Positions 50,428 through 62,156 of a stretch of 64,000 bases of DNA are shown here, one piece after another. The DNA comes from Physcomitrium patens (Eukaryota > Streptophyta > Bryopsida > Funariales > Funariaceae): NCBI RefSeq assembly GCF_000002425.4, contig NC_037267.1:5554064-5618063 (forward strand), written 5' to 3'. Both the position numbers and the translations under genes were made by a program. The notes under the pieces were generated by a model. The model was not told the origin of the DNA and did no database searches. It saw only the letters and a list, made by a program, of their open reading frames with translations. Numbering within the stretch: position 1 is the first letter of the stretch; each line of letters begins with the position of its first letter.

Positions 50428-53100
50428 GTCGAAGCTCAACACATCTATGATGATTATTTCAGTGGTTGCTGTCGGCTCTACTGTTCATCATGACACTATT
50501 TTACTGTTAAGGAGTCAGGATCGGTCATTTAAAAAACAAGAAGTGCCTCCACAGTGGGACTTTCATGCGATTCGACAGTTAGCATAAATTCCTTGAGGTT
50601 ATCTTCAATGATACAGTTGCGTAGATCCTGAATGAGAAAGCAATGGTAAAATGTGAACTGACTACTGCTGAAAGCATGACATCAGACTTGTAATGTCAAT
50701 TGAAACTTGTAGCACATCTGTCAGTTTGACACTCAACTGATTACAAATTTGTGTTGTATTGACCATCAAGATGACTTTCAAGTGCCAATTTGAAATTCAC
50801 AAATCGTACATGACATGAACTGTACCTTATAAGTGAGGGATGGAGAGCGCTCTGATGGTTACTGGCATCGATGTCCCAAGCAGTTGCGCCTGTGCAATGA
50901 TATGATTTAGCCTAAATTTTATTCCGACAAGGTGGAGTATGTGGCAAGAAAGTCTGGTTATATATCTGAGGATCCGCAAACTCCGTTCACAATCTGCCTT
51001 ATGTGTGTCAGTGCCAAACTGGAGTTTGATTACAGTTATCCTTCTGCCAGTTATTTCACGCTTAATCCACCACTGCCGCCTGCAACAGACTGGGAGGAGA
51101 CTTGATTCAATCTACTAGACATCACTTCAGTGAGCATTTTTCTGATCAGTAGAAAATGAGACAAAAAGAAATTGAAATTAACCGTAATAATAATGGACTG
51201 ATTCCTTGATAAGTTATCTCCACTTAAATATAATTTTGATCATCAGAGGGGTAGGAATTATGGAGAGATGAATATAAAAGGAAACGGAATGTGAACAAAC
51301 CCAGGCTGCTCGTTAACCTTGTCTTCGTGTCCTATCATCCTTCTTCATTTTGCTGTTGAATCTTCACCTTATCACACTGAGCAGAGTGCTACACAGAATA
51401 GATTTTTCTATCTTCACGTTGAGTTGTATTCTTTGATGCCGAAAGTAAGATACCATCTCTGATAGGAGAAATTTTCCGTCTTTCTTCATACAAAACTTTA
51501 ATACTGAGACTATGATCAGCCTGCTTGCATCATAATTGCACTCCTCGGTTGTGGCCGACAGCAATGAACAGTGCCGGTGACATAGATCAAAAAACCTTGG
51601 ATATGCAAAGCTGAGTGTTCAGAAAGCAAGCTTGCGATCAGTTGCCACGTAACCGCCGAAGAATGCTGAAACGTTGACATTGTATAGTGTTAGATGCTTC
51701 CAATAAAAAAGACATTACTTTAAAAACTGTGAGAAACGTGTCGAAGATGACCCTTGTTGCAGGTAGAACATGTGCGGAACCCTTTGCTAGAGGTTGATGG
51801 CCATAGTGCGTAATTCTATAGCTTTGCGTAGTTGTTTGGTTTTGGTAAAATCCTTCGATTCGGTTCTAGTTCATTTGATGAATTCTAAACGTTCCATACG
51901 TAACACCCAGTATGTTCTTTGCACTGAAAGGAAGCCCTAAGGTTTTGGTTAGAAAACTAAAAATGGCTTAGGACAGCCTCTGATTTCAGTCTTCGTATGG
52001 GAGCACATCTTACCGTATCACGGATCTTCTTCGTCCCTCGGGTGGGATCAGTGCCTCTCAGTTTTAATAAAGATCGACGATCATCTGTTACGCACGGTGT
52101 ATATCTGAAGGGACCTAGTGTAAGTATGCATGAAGGATTACGGTGTAAGTGAGTTGTACAGGTAGTTGTCATTGGTTCAAAAGGATGATCACGATGAAGG
52201 TATGAGATGCAGATCTTACATGCTGGAGACCTCTCTGAATGCGAGCTACATCCTTTATAAACAAGATCCTCACATAAGGTTCGCAGAATACTGTTGCAGA
52301 AGAGCAGCAGCAGATTTCTTCAGCTCAGTGACCATAGAATTGACAGTCATGATCAGAAGCGGGTAGTGCTCAGAGGCAGTCAGGAATAAGCAACGGCTCT
52401 ACTTGGAATGCAACAACCCCCGGAGCGAATGAAGCATTTGAGCCTTGAGAGAGACCCTGCAAAAATGTTGGAACTGACCGATTCATGGGATTGCGGAAGA
52501 CCTTTGGAGCCAAGCATGAGAAGATGCAAAACTTCTTGTTCACCACTGAAAAGACGGTCCACCTCTGCCCAATCTTAGTGTCGACTTCAGCCTATTTCTG
52601 ATAACGCTCCACAACCCAAACCACCCTAACACAGGACAAGAATCGCGATTCGGGACCCATGTAAGCACCACTTCCTCACTCATTACAGCAGATCTCACAC
52701 TGGCTGATTTGATATTAAACATCGGTGATTGATTGAATGAACAGGCTAACCCAAACCCAACGACGATATACCTTCAGAAGTCACTAGTGCAATGATTCCT
52801 GCCAAATCTTGATTCATATTCATCGAGGCCGCAGCTCTGACTGCATTGAAAAGAAGAAAAAAAATAACGGTGGGAGAATTACAGCATGAGACACAGCCTA
52901 AGAATCATATGAAAAGTACCGTCACTCAATAAGGGTCAAGCCATGCACAGTGGCACTTTCCATGGAGCAAAAGGTGGTCGGCGCTAGCTTGGTTAGGTCG
53001 TGGTGGAGATGCAGGAAGGATGAGCCTCGGGGTCCGGAGCGGCACCCACCTGCGTCATGTCCGGATTCACGACCGAATGCAAGCACGCTGGTCCAGGGAA
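50428..53100. other. Upstream region of the GRAS gene
   Basis: This is moderately GC DNA without a convincing complete gene. On the minus strand a 33-codon open stretch follows an acceptor-like CATTCAG at about 50630 (DLRNCIIEDNLKEFMLTVES) and may be an upstream GRAS exon. A TATA-like CTTATAAG lies on the minus strand near 50830 and could be its promoter. Frames between 51 and 53 kb are short and overlap on both strands. Confidence 0.4.
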
Positions 53101-53216
53101 AGGTCTAAATGCACCTACATGCTTGTATTGTTCCAGCATTCATACACACAGCCATTGGAACGCTGATTCTTGGCTGGCACTACCAGGAATGGGAGAATGA
53201 ACGTGTCAACTCCAGG

Positions 53217-53753
53217 TTTGGTGGTTGTGCGTTCATGATGCTCGACCTTGCTATACTGCTGCTGCTCTCATTGCACAAAAAGTCCTCAGCCATGCTGATC
53301 GTATTGGTCGCTGCTACTTCTCTGGAGTCAAGAAGTTTCGGAAGTGATGATGACGCGGATGAGGTATTTGGTGTGCACCCCGACGTTGATTTGATGCACA
53401 CAACTCTTGCAGGTGTAACCCGAATACCATGATCAGTGCGTTGTAAATTCTTTATGTGCTTTTTTTCTTTTTCGTTACAGGAAATTGCTGGAGCTAGTGT
53501 GGAGCTGGCATTTAAGGTTCCAAGCATCCAGCTTGAGGGCCACAGTTTGAGCTCAAATCGGTTCAGTGCATCGTACGAAAGGACTGCAATTGTATTTATC
53601 GCCCATAAAACAGGACTTGTTGGCACGGATGATGGCTGCCATTCTGTGGATGCTGGACTCAAGACACAACTGAAGCAGGTTATCAACGTCCAGGTTTACC
53701 CAACCGCTTTGTTTCTTTTGGGGGTGGGATGGCGTTCTACTGCACATCATTAG
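53217..53753 (+). pseudogene. Coding-like stretch with splice signals, unresolved
   Basis: An open plus-strand frame to 53411 (SSAMLIVLVAATSLESRSFG, then an acidic run) ends at a strong donor, CAG|GTGTAA. A strong acceptor with a long pyrimidine tract ends at 53480 and opens a frame beginning EIAGASVELAFKVPSIQLEG. The two frames do not join in phase: the spliced frame stops after GNCWS. The minus strand is open for 168 codons across the same interval. I do not recognise the product; it may be a broken gene, a non-coding transcript, or chance. Confidence 0.25.
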
Positions 53754-53760
53754 TAGTCTA

Positions 53761-55550
53761 ATTAAGGCTTCGGGATAAAAATGATGCGTGAGAGTGGGAA
53801 AAACAAAACCCTTTCAGACTACATCCGAGCCTGGACGGCTGCCTTTTGCCTGTCTCGTGGCAGACGCTTTCACATAATGAAACTCTAGTCCACAGAGACC
53901 ACTGCCATTGTGATAGGGAGAGGCGTCCGACGTACCGCAGATTTAGTGGTGGAGAGCGAATCTGCACATTCACCATAGTCGAAGTTTACAGCTGGTCATG
54001 ACGTATTCTCGGAGATCGTGCCATGCTTATTTCTGGCCGCTAACAACAGTTGCTGCTCCTTCTTTGGTCAGGCACGAGGTCAGGGACGAGGTCAGGGACC
54101 GAGTCGCAGTGTGTGGAAGTAGCAGTAGCAGGTTATAAGAGCATCTCCACCCGTGTCCCACTAATTGGGCGCGCCATTGGGCTTGCGATGGTAGGGTCTG
54201 CACGGTACGGAACCTGGAGACATGGGTTGTACCATGATGCGGATTCAGTCCCCAGAGTCCACCTCTACAGCGATTATTAACGGTGAGACAGGAATGCTGA
54301 TTGGAGGATCTTGTGTGGCTCAGCTTGCCCCAACACCATGCAGTTTCCATCTGGCGAGCCCTATACCTATTTTGCACTGTGTGAGCTTTACGTGGGGGGT
54401 GGTTGGTCCCGCCAATATAGTTTGGCCGTTTTTGTTTCGGCCATGCCATAATCTCGGTTCGGCTCTTAAAGTGATCCCCTGGAGTTCTTTGTGCAGATGT
54501 AGGCCCATTTGATTCTAGTTGGGTTGTGGAGAGAGGTTGTGTGCATAGTGTGTTGCCTTAGTTGACAGGTCGTTGTCTTAGGTTGTCGTAGACAGGAAGA
54601 TCTTGTGTCCTGATGGGTCATGATTTCTTGATGCTATTGTAATATTCTAGACTCGCGATGGAATCAGGTTCTACTCAAACTTGAGTTGTAGATAGAATCT
54701 GTTTTATTTTTATTGGTTGTAATGAATTGCAAGTCATTGATTAAGATTGAATTTGTTATGATTCATGTTAGTACTATTATTAACTTGTGTGTTTTGATTT
54801 GTGTTTTGGTATAGGTATAAGCTGTGGAAAATAAACTAATCTACTTGTGGAAGACAAAGTGATTTGCCTACAGTTGTGTGAGCAACTTTGATAGTTTTCA
54901 TAAAAAATTGATGAAGAAAGAATGATTGTTAAAGATTTTTTGATGTTTTTTTATTTTATCAATTGTTTATTTATTTTATATTTAACATTTTGAAATTTAA
55001 CAGATATAGAGTTTTAATTTGATAGAAAAAAATTCATCATTTTTTTTGTATGATAATTTTACTTTTAATGTTAATTGAAGTTTGGATTCATGAATTTATA
55101 ATAATTTTTTTTGATGTTTTTGTTAGTATTTTTTGGTTGTGTAGTTGTAATTACAAATAATATGTGATGATATTAAAAAAATATTTTCATGTAGAAGAAT
55201 AGATCTCTGTTGAAGTTATTGTATAAATTGCTTGAAAGATAGTACACCTCAATTTACAAAAGAATCATCATAATTATTGAAACTAAAATACATATAGATA
55301 AGAACAAAGGTATGTATTCTTGTATATGGACCTTCATTCTTTTGAATCAAAATTATGTAATTTTATATAAGATTCATAATTCATGATGTTTATGATGTGT
55401 TCAATTTTTCAGTTACAATATTGTGAGTAGTCATTCTTCTACCTCTCTACACTTTTTTGAGCTCAATCAGCTAATTGCATTCTTATCATTCTTATCAGTT
55501 AGATTCAACACTGATTCTAATCTATCTATTCCTGATCTGTAATGATTAAT
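53761..55550. other. Intergenic region, GC-rich to AT-rich
   Basis: The first 800 bases are GC-richer and contain a 12-bp perfect tandem duplication (CGAGGTCAGGGA at 54074-54085 and 54086-54097) and a GAGCATCTCCAC motif at 54139 of the kind found at ends of some plant MITEs. From 54.7 kb the DNA becomes AT-rich. No gene is supported. Confidence 0.45.
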
Positions 55551-55793
55551 GCTTTGTAATGTCTAATGTCTAACGCTTTGTTCCTGATTGATTTGCTTTT
55601 GAATTTATTCAAATCGAAAGTATCTGCTGGTTTTCAGAACTTTCAAGTCTTGTATCCCTACATGTATTGGACATCTACCTTTGTAGGCGTCCAAATAGAT
55701 TTCAGTCACTCAAGTCTAGTGTGCAGGCTTGTGGAGGGCTATGACGCTGTTCGGCCTGTTTTCAGATTACTCTATTCTTGCTTAGAGGCTGGT

Positions 55794-55968
55794 GAAGGAG
55801 TCCAGTTGGTTTCCAGGTTATTTCAAAGGAGTTCAGTTGGTTTTCAGGTTAATACGAAGGTGTTCAGTTGATTTTCAGAGTAATATGAGGGTCTTCAGTT
55901 GGTTTAGAGAAAGCTCAAGTCTTGCACACTGAATTCTATGAAGGTGTTCAGTTTCTTTCCAAGATAAT
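55794..55968 (+). repeat. Minisatellite of about 31 bp units
   Basis: Imperfect units with the core AAGGNGTTCAGTTGGTTTTC begin at 55795, 55826, 55857 and 55887. A further diverged unit begins at 55941 after an interruption. Spacing is 31, 31 and 30 bases. The array runs past the end of a 101-codon frame, but I see no evidence that it is translated. Confidence 0.85.
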
Positions 55969-56652
55969 GTGAGGTTCCGAAACTAGTGGCATTCTGAAAG
56001 CGGTTCACGTTTCACGGGAATCTTTTCTGTAAGCTTGACATCATCGGTCAAAAGATCTATCCATTGTTGTCCAGCCGACCCATGAGCGAGGCTGCAGAAT
56101 GAGTGAAGCAGGTGAAGGATTGCAGAAACAAATCTCATCGAGCAAGGAGATACTCATGAAGGCTTCAAAATAGGTGTGTCCGTACTGGCCCTCCATTATT
56201 GACTAGATTGATTGACTGATGGAGGCATTCACCGTAATTAGTGATGTTCACGGCGGCAGAATCCTTGCATTGTTTTGCAGTCTAATTTGAATTTTCATTT
56301 GCTTCATTAATATAATTGTGTGGACACAATGAACGTGGCCTTAGCTGTCTGCATTTGATACCCTCTGCGAGGTTTCCTGCTGGACTCCGGGGTTTGCACA
56401 CCATTATGCGGTCGCCTTTGACGTTGTGAATGTTTAGATAATAGCACGGCTTGACAATAATATGTGGGGGTTTCTGGGTGATACTTGATTCCCAACAGAC
56501 AATGTAATGAAATGAGCGAGACAGAACGTGCCGTGCCATCAGTTGATTGTTTTACTAACATCTTGTGGGATCTGTAAATATACTAATCGTCTCTAGAATG
56601 CAAATTTTCAAGCTCGTGAACCTTGATATTTTCTGGGACGATAGTATTGTAG

Positions 56653-56758
56653 CACGTGTGACGTCGACGGCAATGTGATGGCCTGGGCCCTGCAGCAAAT
56701 TCAAAGCATGAAGGAATGTGCCTGGAAGCATGGGGATCTTGTGAGGGGGATTTATAAG
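56653..56758 (+). promoter_or_regulatory. Promoter-like cluster: G-box/ABRE, ACGT element and TATA box
   Basis: CACGTGTGACGTCGAC at 56653-56668 combines a G-box/ABRE core with a second ACGT core. TTTATAAG follows at 56751-56758, a spacing that suits a plant stress-type promoter. No long frame follows, so the transcript, if any, would be short or non-coding. Confidence 0.35.
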
Positions 56759-57244
56759 GACCTCAGCTCGTTTCTTTGAATATGCTGAGTGTGTTGCCTG
56801 TGATTCGTTGCTGCGAGGTGATCAGTTTTGACTGAATGGGGGGACTTCTCCACAATGCACGACTAAGTCATTAATGTGATTTTTTGTATATTATTGAAGT
56901 ATTTACAAGTGTAAATTTCTTTTAACAGTTTTCTGATTACTGAACAGTGCGTTTCCTGGCTTGTCTTAAGTGGATATGCGAAATTGTGACGGCATACTCA
57001 ACGAATCAATCTGAAACAGTAATTGAACAGGCGGAGATTTGTTAACCTTCGAAGAGCTCTGAATTATCAGTTGATATTGCGAAGTTTCCAAGTATTCTCC
57101 TGATGGACGAGATGATGAGGATACGGCATACAATCGTAAGGGATTACTATTTTTATGGACTTGCAAGTAAGTTTCTCCAATCAAAATGCCTCCTAAAATA
57201 ATTCATTTAGTCAATTCTTTCTGAATATGTCATTTAATTTTGGA

Positions 57245-57345
57245 ACTCCAAAATTGAGATCCCCGTCGAGACCATTTTGTCGAGTGTCTTAGTTATAGTC
57301 TAGAGGGTATCTCAAACCATTGTCCAATCGACCATAGGTTGGCGA
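57245..57345 (-). pseudogene. Possible scrap of an M16 (insulinase-type) metallopeptidase gene
   Basis: The minus strand encodes YGRLDNGLRY at 57336-57307, a characteristic opening of plant and bacterial M16 zinc peptidases. It is followed at roughly the expected spacing by N, R, Q and a terminal Gly. A stop interrupts it within 15 codons, and the zinc motif expected further on is not seen. It is either a tiny pseudogene or a coincidence. Confidence 0.25.
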
Positions 57346-58000
57346 CAATGCAGTGCCCTTCAGAGCCTACTTTTAAATGAGGTACAGGAGCAGCACCTAA
57401 TACTGACCAAATCCCACGAAAATCTGTGTTATCAACATCCATATAGGCCCTGGCCTATTGGACAATGGCTGCTGAAACATGTAAATCCATTGTGAATATT
57501 GGAATTGCTGCAGTGTTCCTTGTTTCAGAGATCTCTGAAACAATGGTCCAGATTTAGACCAAGAAATTAATCAGGATATGATATAGATCAACAGTTGGAA
57601 AGATAAGCTCTCAGCTAATTTTCTGTCGTGATTCTATTCATTTGATTTGTTTCATATGTGGTTCATTGATTTTCCTGTAGGAGATGCACTTTTACAGAAA
57701 CAACACTATCTACAGTAGATGTCACAAGTTTGGCTGCATTAGACACTCTGGTTTGTATCAAACAATATGTTCAGTTTGAATGTAAGTACTGCATGAGCAT
57801 TATCAATAATATAGAATTCTGTCTCTAACTACATGTTTGAGTTGCATAGCCAGCTACATGACCAAAAACCCAGTTACCCATGTTTTGTGTCAATCTATGT
57901 GGGACATTATGTTCATTTGTGTTTACAGTGTGTAGGTCAATGTTAACTATCCACTGATTGCATGGAGTTAGAGATGATGAGTACTTGTGTTTACTTTATT

Positions 58001-61000
58001 ACTCAACAATTCTGGATTGTGTTATATGTCATGTGTTCACACATGGATACTATTAAATCATATTTTAAAAAATATATATTGTTCTATAATATGCATCAAT
58101 AGAATTTTTTATTCAATCTTAATACCAAGATATTTCATCTTGTTAGAATGTATTTTTTTTAAAAGTGATCAAAATAACCATGTGGTTTATTTACTTTATT
58201 TATTTATTTATTTTTATAATTCATGTCTATAACAGTTGAACAGGAATACTAACTTTTTATACTTGTTTTGTTTAACAAGACTATTAACTTTTTATAGCTA
58301 TTTTTGTTTAAGAAGTGAGTGGGTTAATCTACTTTTTTTAGATATTTTGTAATTTAAAGGTAATAAATTATTAATCTTTTAAAATTTAAATTAAACTAAT
58401 TATTATTATTGTTGAACATTGATTTGACTTTTATTTGTTAAAATGTTCTTTTCATGTTAGAGATTGTGAATTGCTCTCTTTTTAATTCAACTTATGAATT
58501 TTTTTTAGAAAATTAACTAATTCATAAATGGAAAAGAAATTGATTAATAGATTTGGTAATTTTGTTTATTTTTTGCCACATTTCTATCAAGCAATTGAAA
58601 AAAAGAAATAATAAAAAAACTCTACTGTTTGCAATAAGAGGTAAGTATATTTATTATTTATGTTATCAAATTCTAATAACTTGTTTACAATCTGTATTAG
58701 AATAACAAGGCTTTTATCAATCAATTTCAATATAATTTTAAAAAAAAATACCAAAGATCTATTATGAACAAGACAAAAAAAATATTTATTGAAATAATAT
58801 ATCATTTAAGGGATTATATGTAATATTTAATTCTTTGAAGGACTTTAAGATAAAAATAAGAAATAATAAATTAAGTAACAAGTCTACATCTTTATAAAAT
58901 ATTATAACTTAATTCAAGTTGTTAACATTAGACAAAAAAAAACAAAAAAAAATTTGAGAATTTATATTTATAATGTAAATAAGCTACTCATAAGATACAA
59001 GAATGTTACATCAAACCAATGGGATTAAAATTGAGGATCATTTAAATAAAAAAAATTAAAAAAAGAACATATATCAAATTGTAATAAAAACTTTACATAT
59101 ACATAACATTAGACTACAACCATTAAATATAAGTCTCATACTACTATCAAATCTTATATCTTATTATAAACTTCATATATTTGTCATGACTTTATATTAT
59201 AAAATTTCAATTCAGGTATTTTTAGATATATAAATCTCTCTATATATATTTTATAGATATTTTCTTTTTTCTTTTCTTTGCAACAAAAATTCATACTTTC
59301 TCACAAGAAGATTTGACCATTTCAAATAAAAGTTATTCACAAATAATCATTTGTATTAAAAAAATATTACTAAAAAAAACCAAACCTTTAAAAGTAGTAC
59401 TAAGAGATTAAATATCTAATGTTATTTTCAAAATTATTCAATGTCATTTAGATCTAATTTATTTGAACTTCTTTAATTTTAATTATATAATTTTAATATT
59501 AATTAGAAATTATAAAATTTTATTTCAAGATTTAGTTTAAATATTGAGAAACCATAATAGACATCATAAGATAAAAGATAAAAGATAGTTTTTACAAAAA
59601 ATTACTTTAAAGAATTTAGATTGATATTTGAAGAAGTTCTTTTGTAAATTAGGGTTGGATTCAAACTCCAAGGTACAAAAACGAGCAACTACAATAGATG
59701 CATATTCTTTGTATTAATTGAAAATTTAAAATAAAAAATAAATAAAATAATTTTTTTATGTATATTAGTTATAACAAAAGTTGAATTTATATACACTTTT
59801 TGAGAATTTTATAATATAAGAATTTGATTTTGATGACTTTGTTTTTAAAGAACAAAGTAGGATTTATATTTTTAGTATTTTTTATTATTTTTTAATAAAT
59901 CTATTAATAAATTTTTTTAGGTTGTATAATTTATTATATTGAGTTTATAAAGTTAATTTGAGCTTTATTCGTTGGCTAAATTTAAAATTACAAAAATTCA
60001 AGTGGATTAAGGTATCAAGAGTTAGTAATATGATGGTAAATAAAGATTTCAAAAATTTGCAGTAAATTTTTAGTTAGATTGAAGTAAAGTTTTGTAGACT
60101 ATTGGTTGACATAAATATTTTAAAAAAAGAGAGAAATTTAAAAATAAAAAATGAGATATTTATGTGAAGAAATTAATATTAAATTTAAAAAGGAGGTTGC
60201 CTAATATCCAAGTAATTTTTTTGTCTTTTTTCTCAACTTGCAAGTATAATTCTTCATAAGTTTTTAAAGTTTATTTTTTATAAGAAGCTTAAAAGGTGTA
60301 AAAATTCAAAATAAAATAAAAAAAATTAAGAGAAAAAATTATATGATTTGTAACATATTATTAAATCTTCTTAGGATTGGTTAATATTTGGCAAGAATTT
60401 GATTTATATTTGGTTAGAATGTTTTATAATTAATTAAAATTTAAATAAGATTTGGTGAAAATTTCTTTAAAATTTGATTTGAATTTTATAGAATTTTTTA
60501 AGAATTTTTTTAGGATTCAATTAGGATTTTTTTAAAAATATAATTACTTAAAAATATATTTTAAAATTTTCGAATTTAAAAAATTATAAAAAAAATATAA
60601 AAAGTCATTTAAAATTTTTAAGTTGTTGATATCAAATTAAGACTATTTTATCTTACTTTGGAGATTTTTTGTAGTAAAAAAAATAAATTTAAATTAAATA
60701 ACATCTTAATTTTTATATAAATAATTAAAAAATCATAAATTTTCTTTCTCATACTTCTTCTACTTAATTTATATTATTTATAAATTATTAATAAATAACA
60801 CAAATAATTAAAAAAACAATTCAAAATATTGATCTTAAAAATAAAATATTAATTATGAAAATTTGAAGAAAATACTAAATTAGTAAGGATAATTTTTTTT
60901 ACGACTTATCAAGATTCTATTTTTAAGATTTGATTAATCTAAAAGTACTCTTATGACTTATAATACCTTCAAAATTCTAATTAATACATGGATAATTAAA

Positions 61001-61420
61001 TAAATCTTTATATTTAATAATTATATATTTAAAAAATATTAAAATATTATTTTTAATACTTCTACTAATTAAAGTGCATGAATAAAATTCACAAGTAGAT
61101 ATTATATTTATCAAAATATAAAATATATTGTTTGAAGATAATTATATAAGTTTCAATAATAATCAGATGGTTAGGTAATCTTCTTGTCTTCACATAATAT
61201 ATTTTGATGATTGAAATGAATTATCAACTTCTATTGTAGAAAAAAAAATTGTAATTTATTGTTAGTACTATTTGGTGGATTTTAGATTTTATTAACTTAT
61301 AAAATATCTAAATTATTATTTATAGAACTTATCTCTAAAAAAAACTATTGCAACAGACATATGTATTACCTAAACAAATAAAAGTAAAATAATTAGAAAC
61401 AAATAAGACTATATAGACAC
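58001..61420. mobile_element. AT-rich, strongly decayed gypsy-related debris
   Basis: No protein is readable, but parts match the other repeat blocks of this window. The stretch near 59120-59170 (TATAAGTCTCATACTACTAT) matches 41840-41870. An AGGATTT-like array at 60360-60540 matches those at 42850-43060 (same strand) and 3340-3930 (opposite strand). The 61090-61330 stretch matches 46140-46440. Confidence 0.55.
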
Positions 61421-61421
61421 A

Positions 61422-61649
61422 TGTTGGTCACTTATTTTGGCAAGTTGGTCATATGTTGAATTGGCAAATTAACCACATAGTGGCTTAACAAGTTGACCAT
61501 ACATTGGCTACTTGTTTTAGTAGCCACATGGCTTTTATAATAGCTAATTTATATGGAGATAAGGATGAGACCATTCTTGCTCTTGTCAACTTTTTCTTTT
61601 TGTATATTCTAGTCTTGATTCAAGACTCCATAGTCTCTTACATTTGGCA
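61422..61649 (+). repeat. LTR-like block, partner of 5534-5800
   Basis: Read on the plus strand, it begins TGTTGGTCAC, has a TATA-like AATTTATATGGAGA near 61560, ends ACATTTGGCA and is followed by ATAG. The same landmarks occur in the same order on the minus strand at 5800-5534. It may be a solo LTR or the 5' end of an element whose body to the right is lost. Confidence 0.5.
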
Positions 61650-62106
61650 ATAGATATTTTAGCTCATTTTTATCTAATATTTATCTTTTATTATTACTAT
61701 GATGATCATTTAATTCAATGAGAAATGATTATATTATCTTTTGGATTTTTCCATGATTCATGCTTTTAATATAAAACACAAATAGAATTACACATAGCAA
61801 TTTAGTTGTACATACACCAAATAAATATAATTTATTTATTATTGTATAAAGAGCACCTTCTTCATGTCAAATAATAAACAAGTAATATATTATAAGACAT
61901 AAAATATTATAAGAATAAAGAGATTTTTGAAAGTCATTCTATTCACAAGATTCAATATAAATTATAAAATTAAAAATATTATTATAAATACCAAATCTAA
62001 ACTATGTAAAAATATAAAGATATGAACTTGCATACTCAATAAAAGTTACAATAAAAGTTATCCATCTAATTTGTTTCAATTCAAGGCTAATACTAAAAGC
62101 TACCTT

Positions 62107-62156
<50 letters not shown>

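Larger units (their letters stand above)
55969..58000. other. Intergenic region without a confirmed gene
   Basis: This stretch has moderate GC content with short frames on both strands. It contains a promoter-like cluster at 56653-56758 and a short protease-like scrap at 57245-57345 (listed separately). A 12-bp inverted repeat, CCATTGTCCAAT at 57317 and its complement at 57457, is the only other structure I noticed. Confidence 0.4.

Noticed and set aside
53180..53686. 168-codon minus-strand frame
   Set aside because: It has no domain, and it crosses good splice signals that belong to the other strand. I kept it only as part of the unresolved finding.
55566..55871. 101-codon frame covering the minisatellite
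   Set aside because: The frame does not track the repeat period, and most of it is hydrophobic low-complexity text. It is better explained as repeat DNA.
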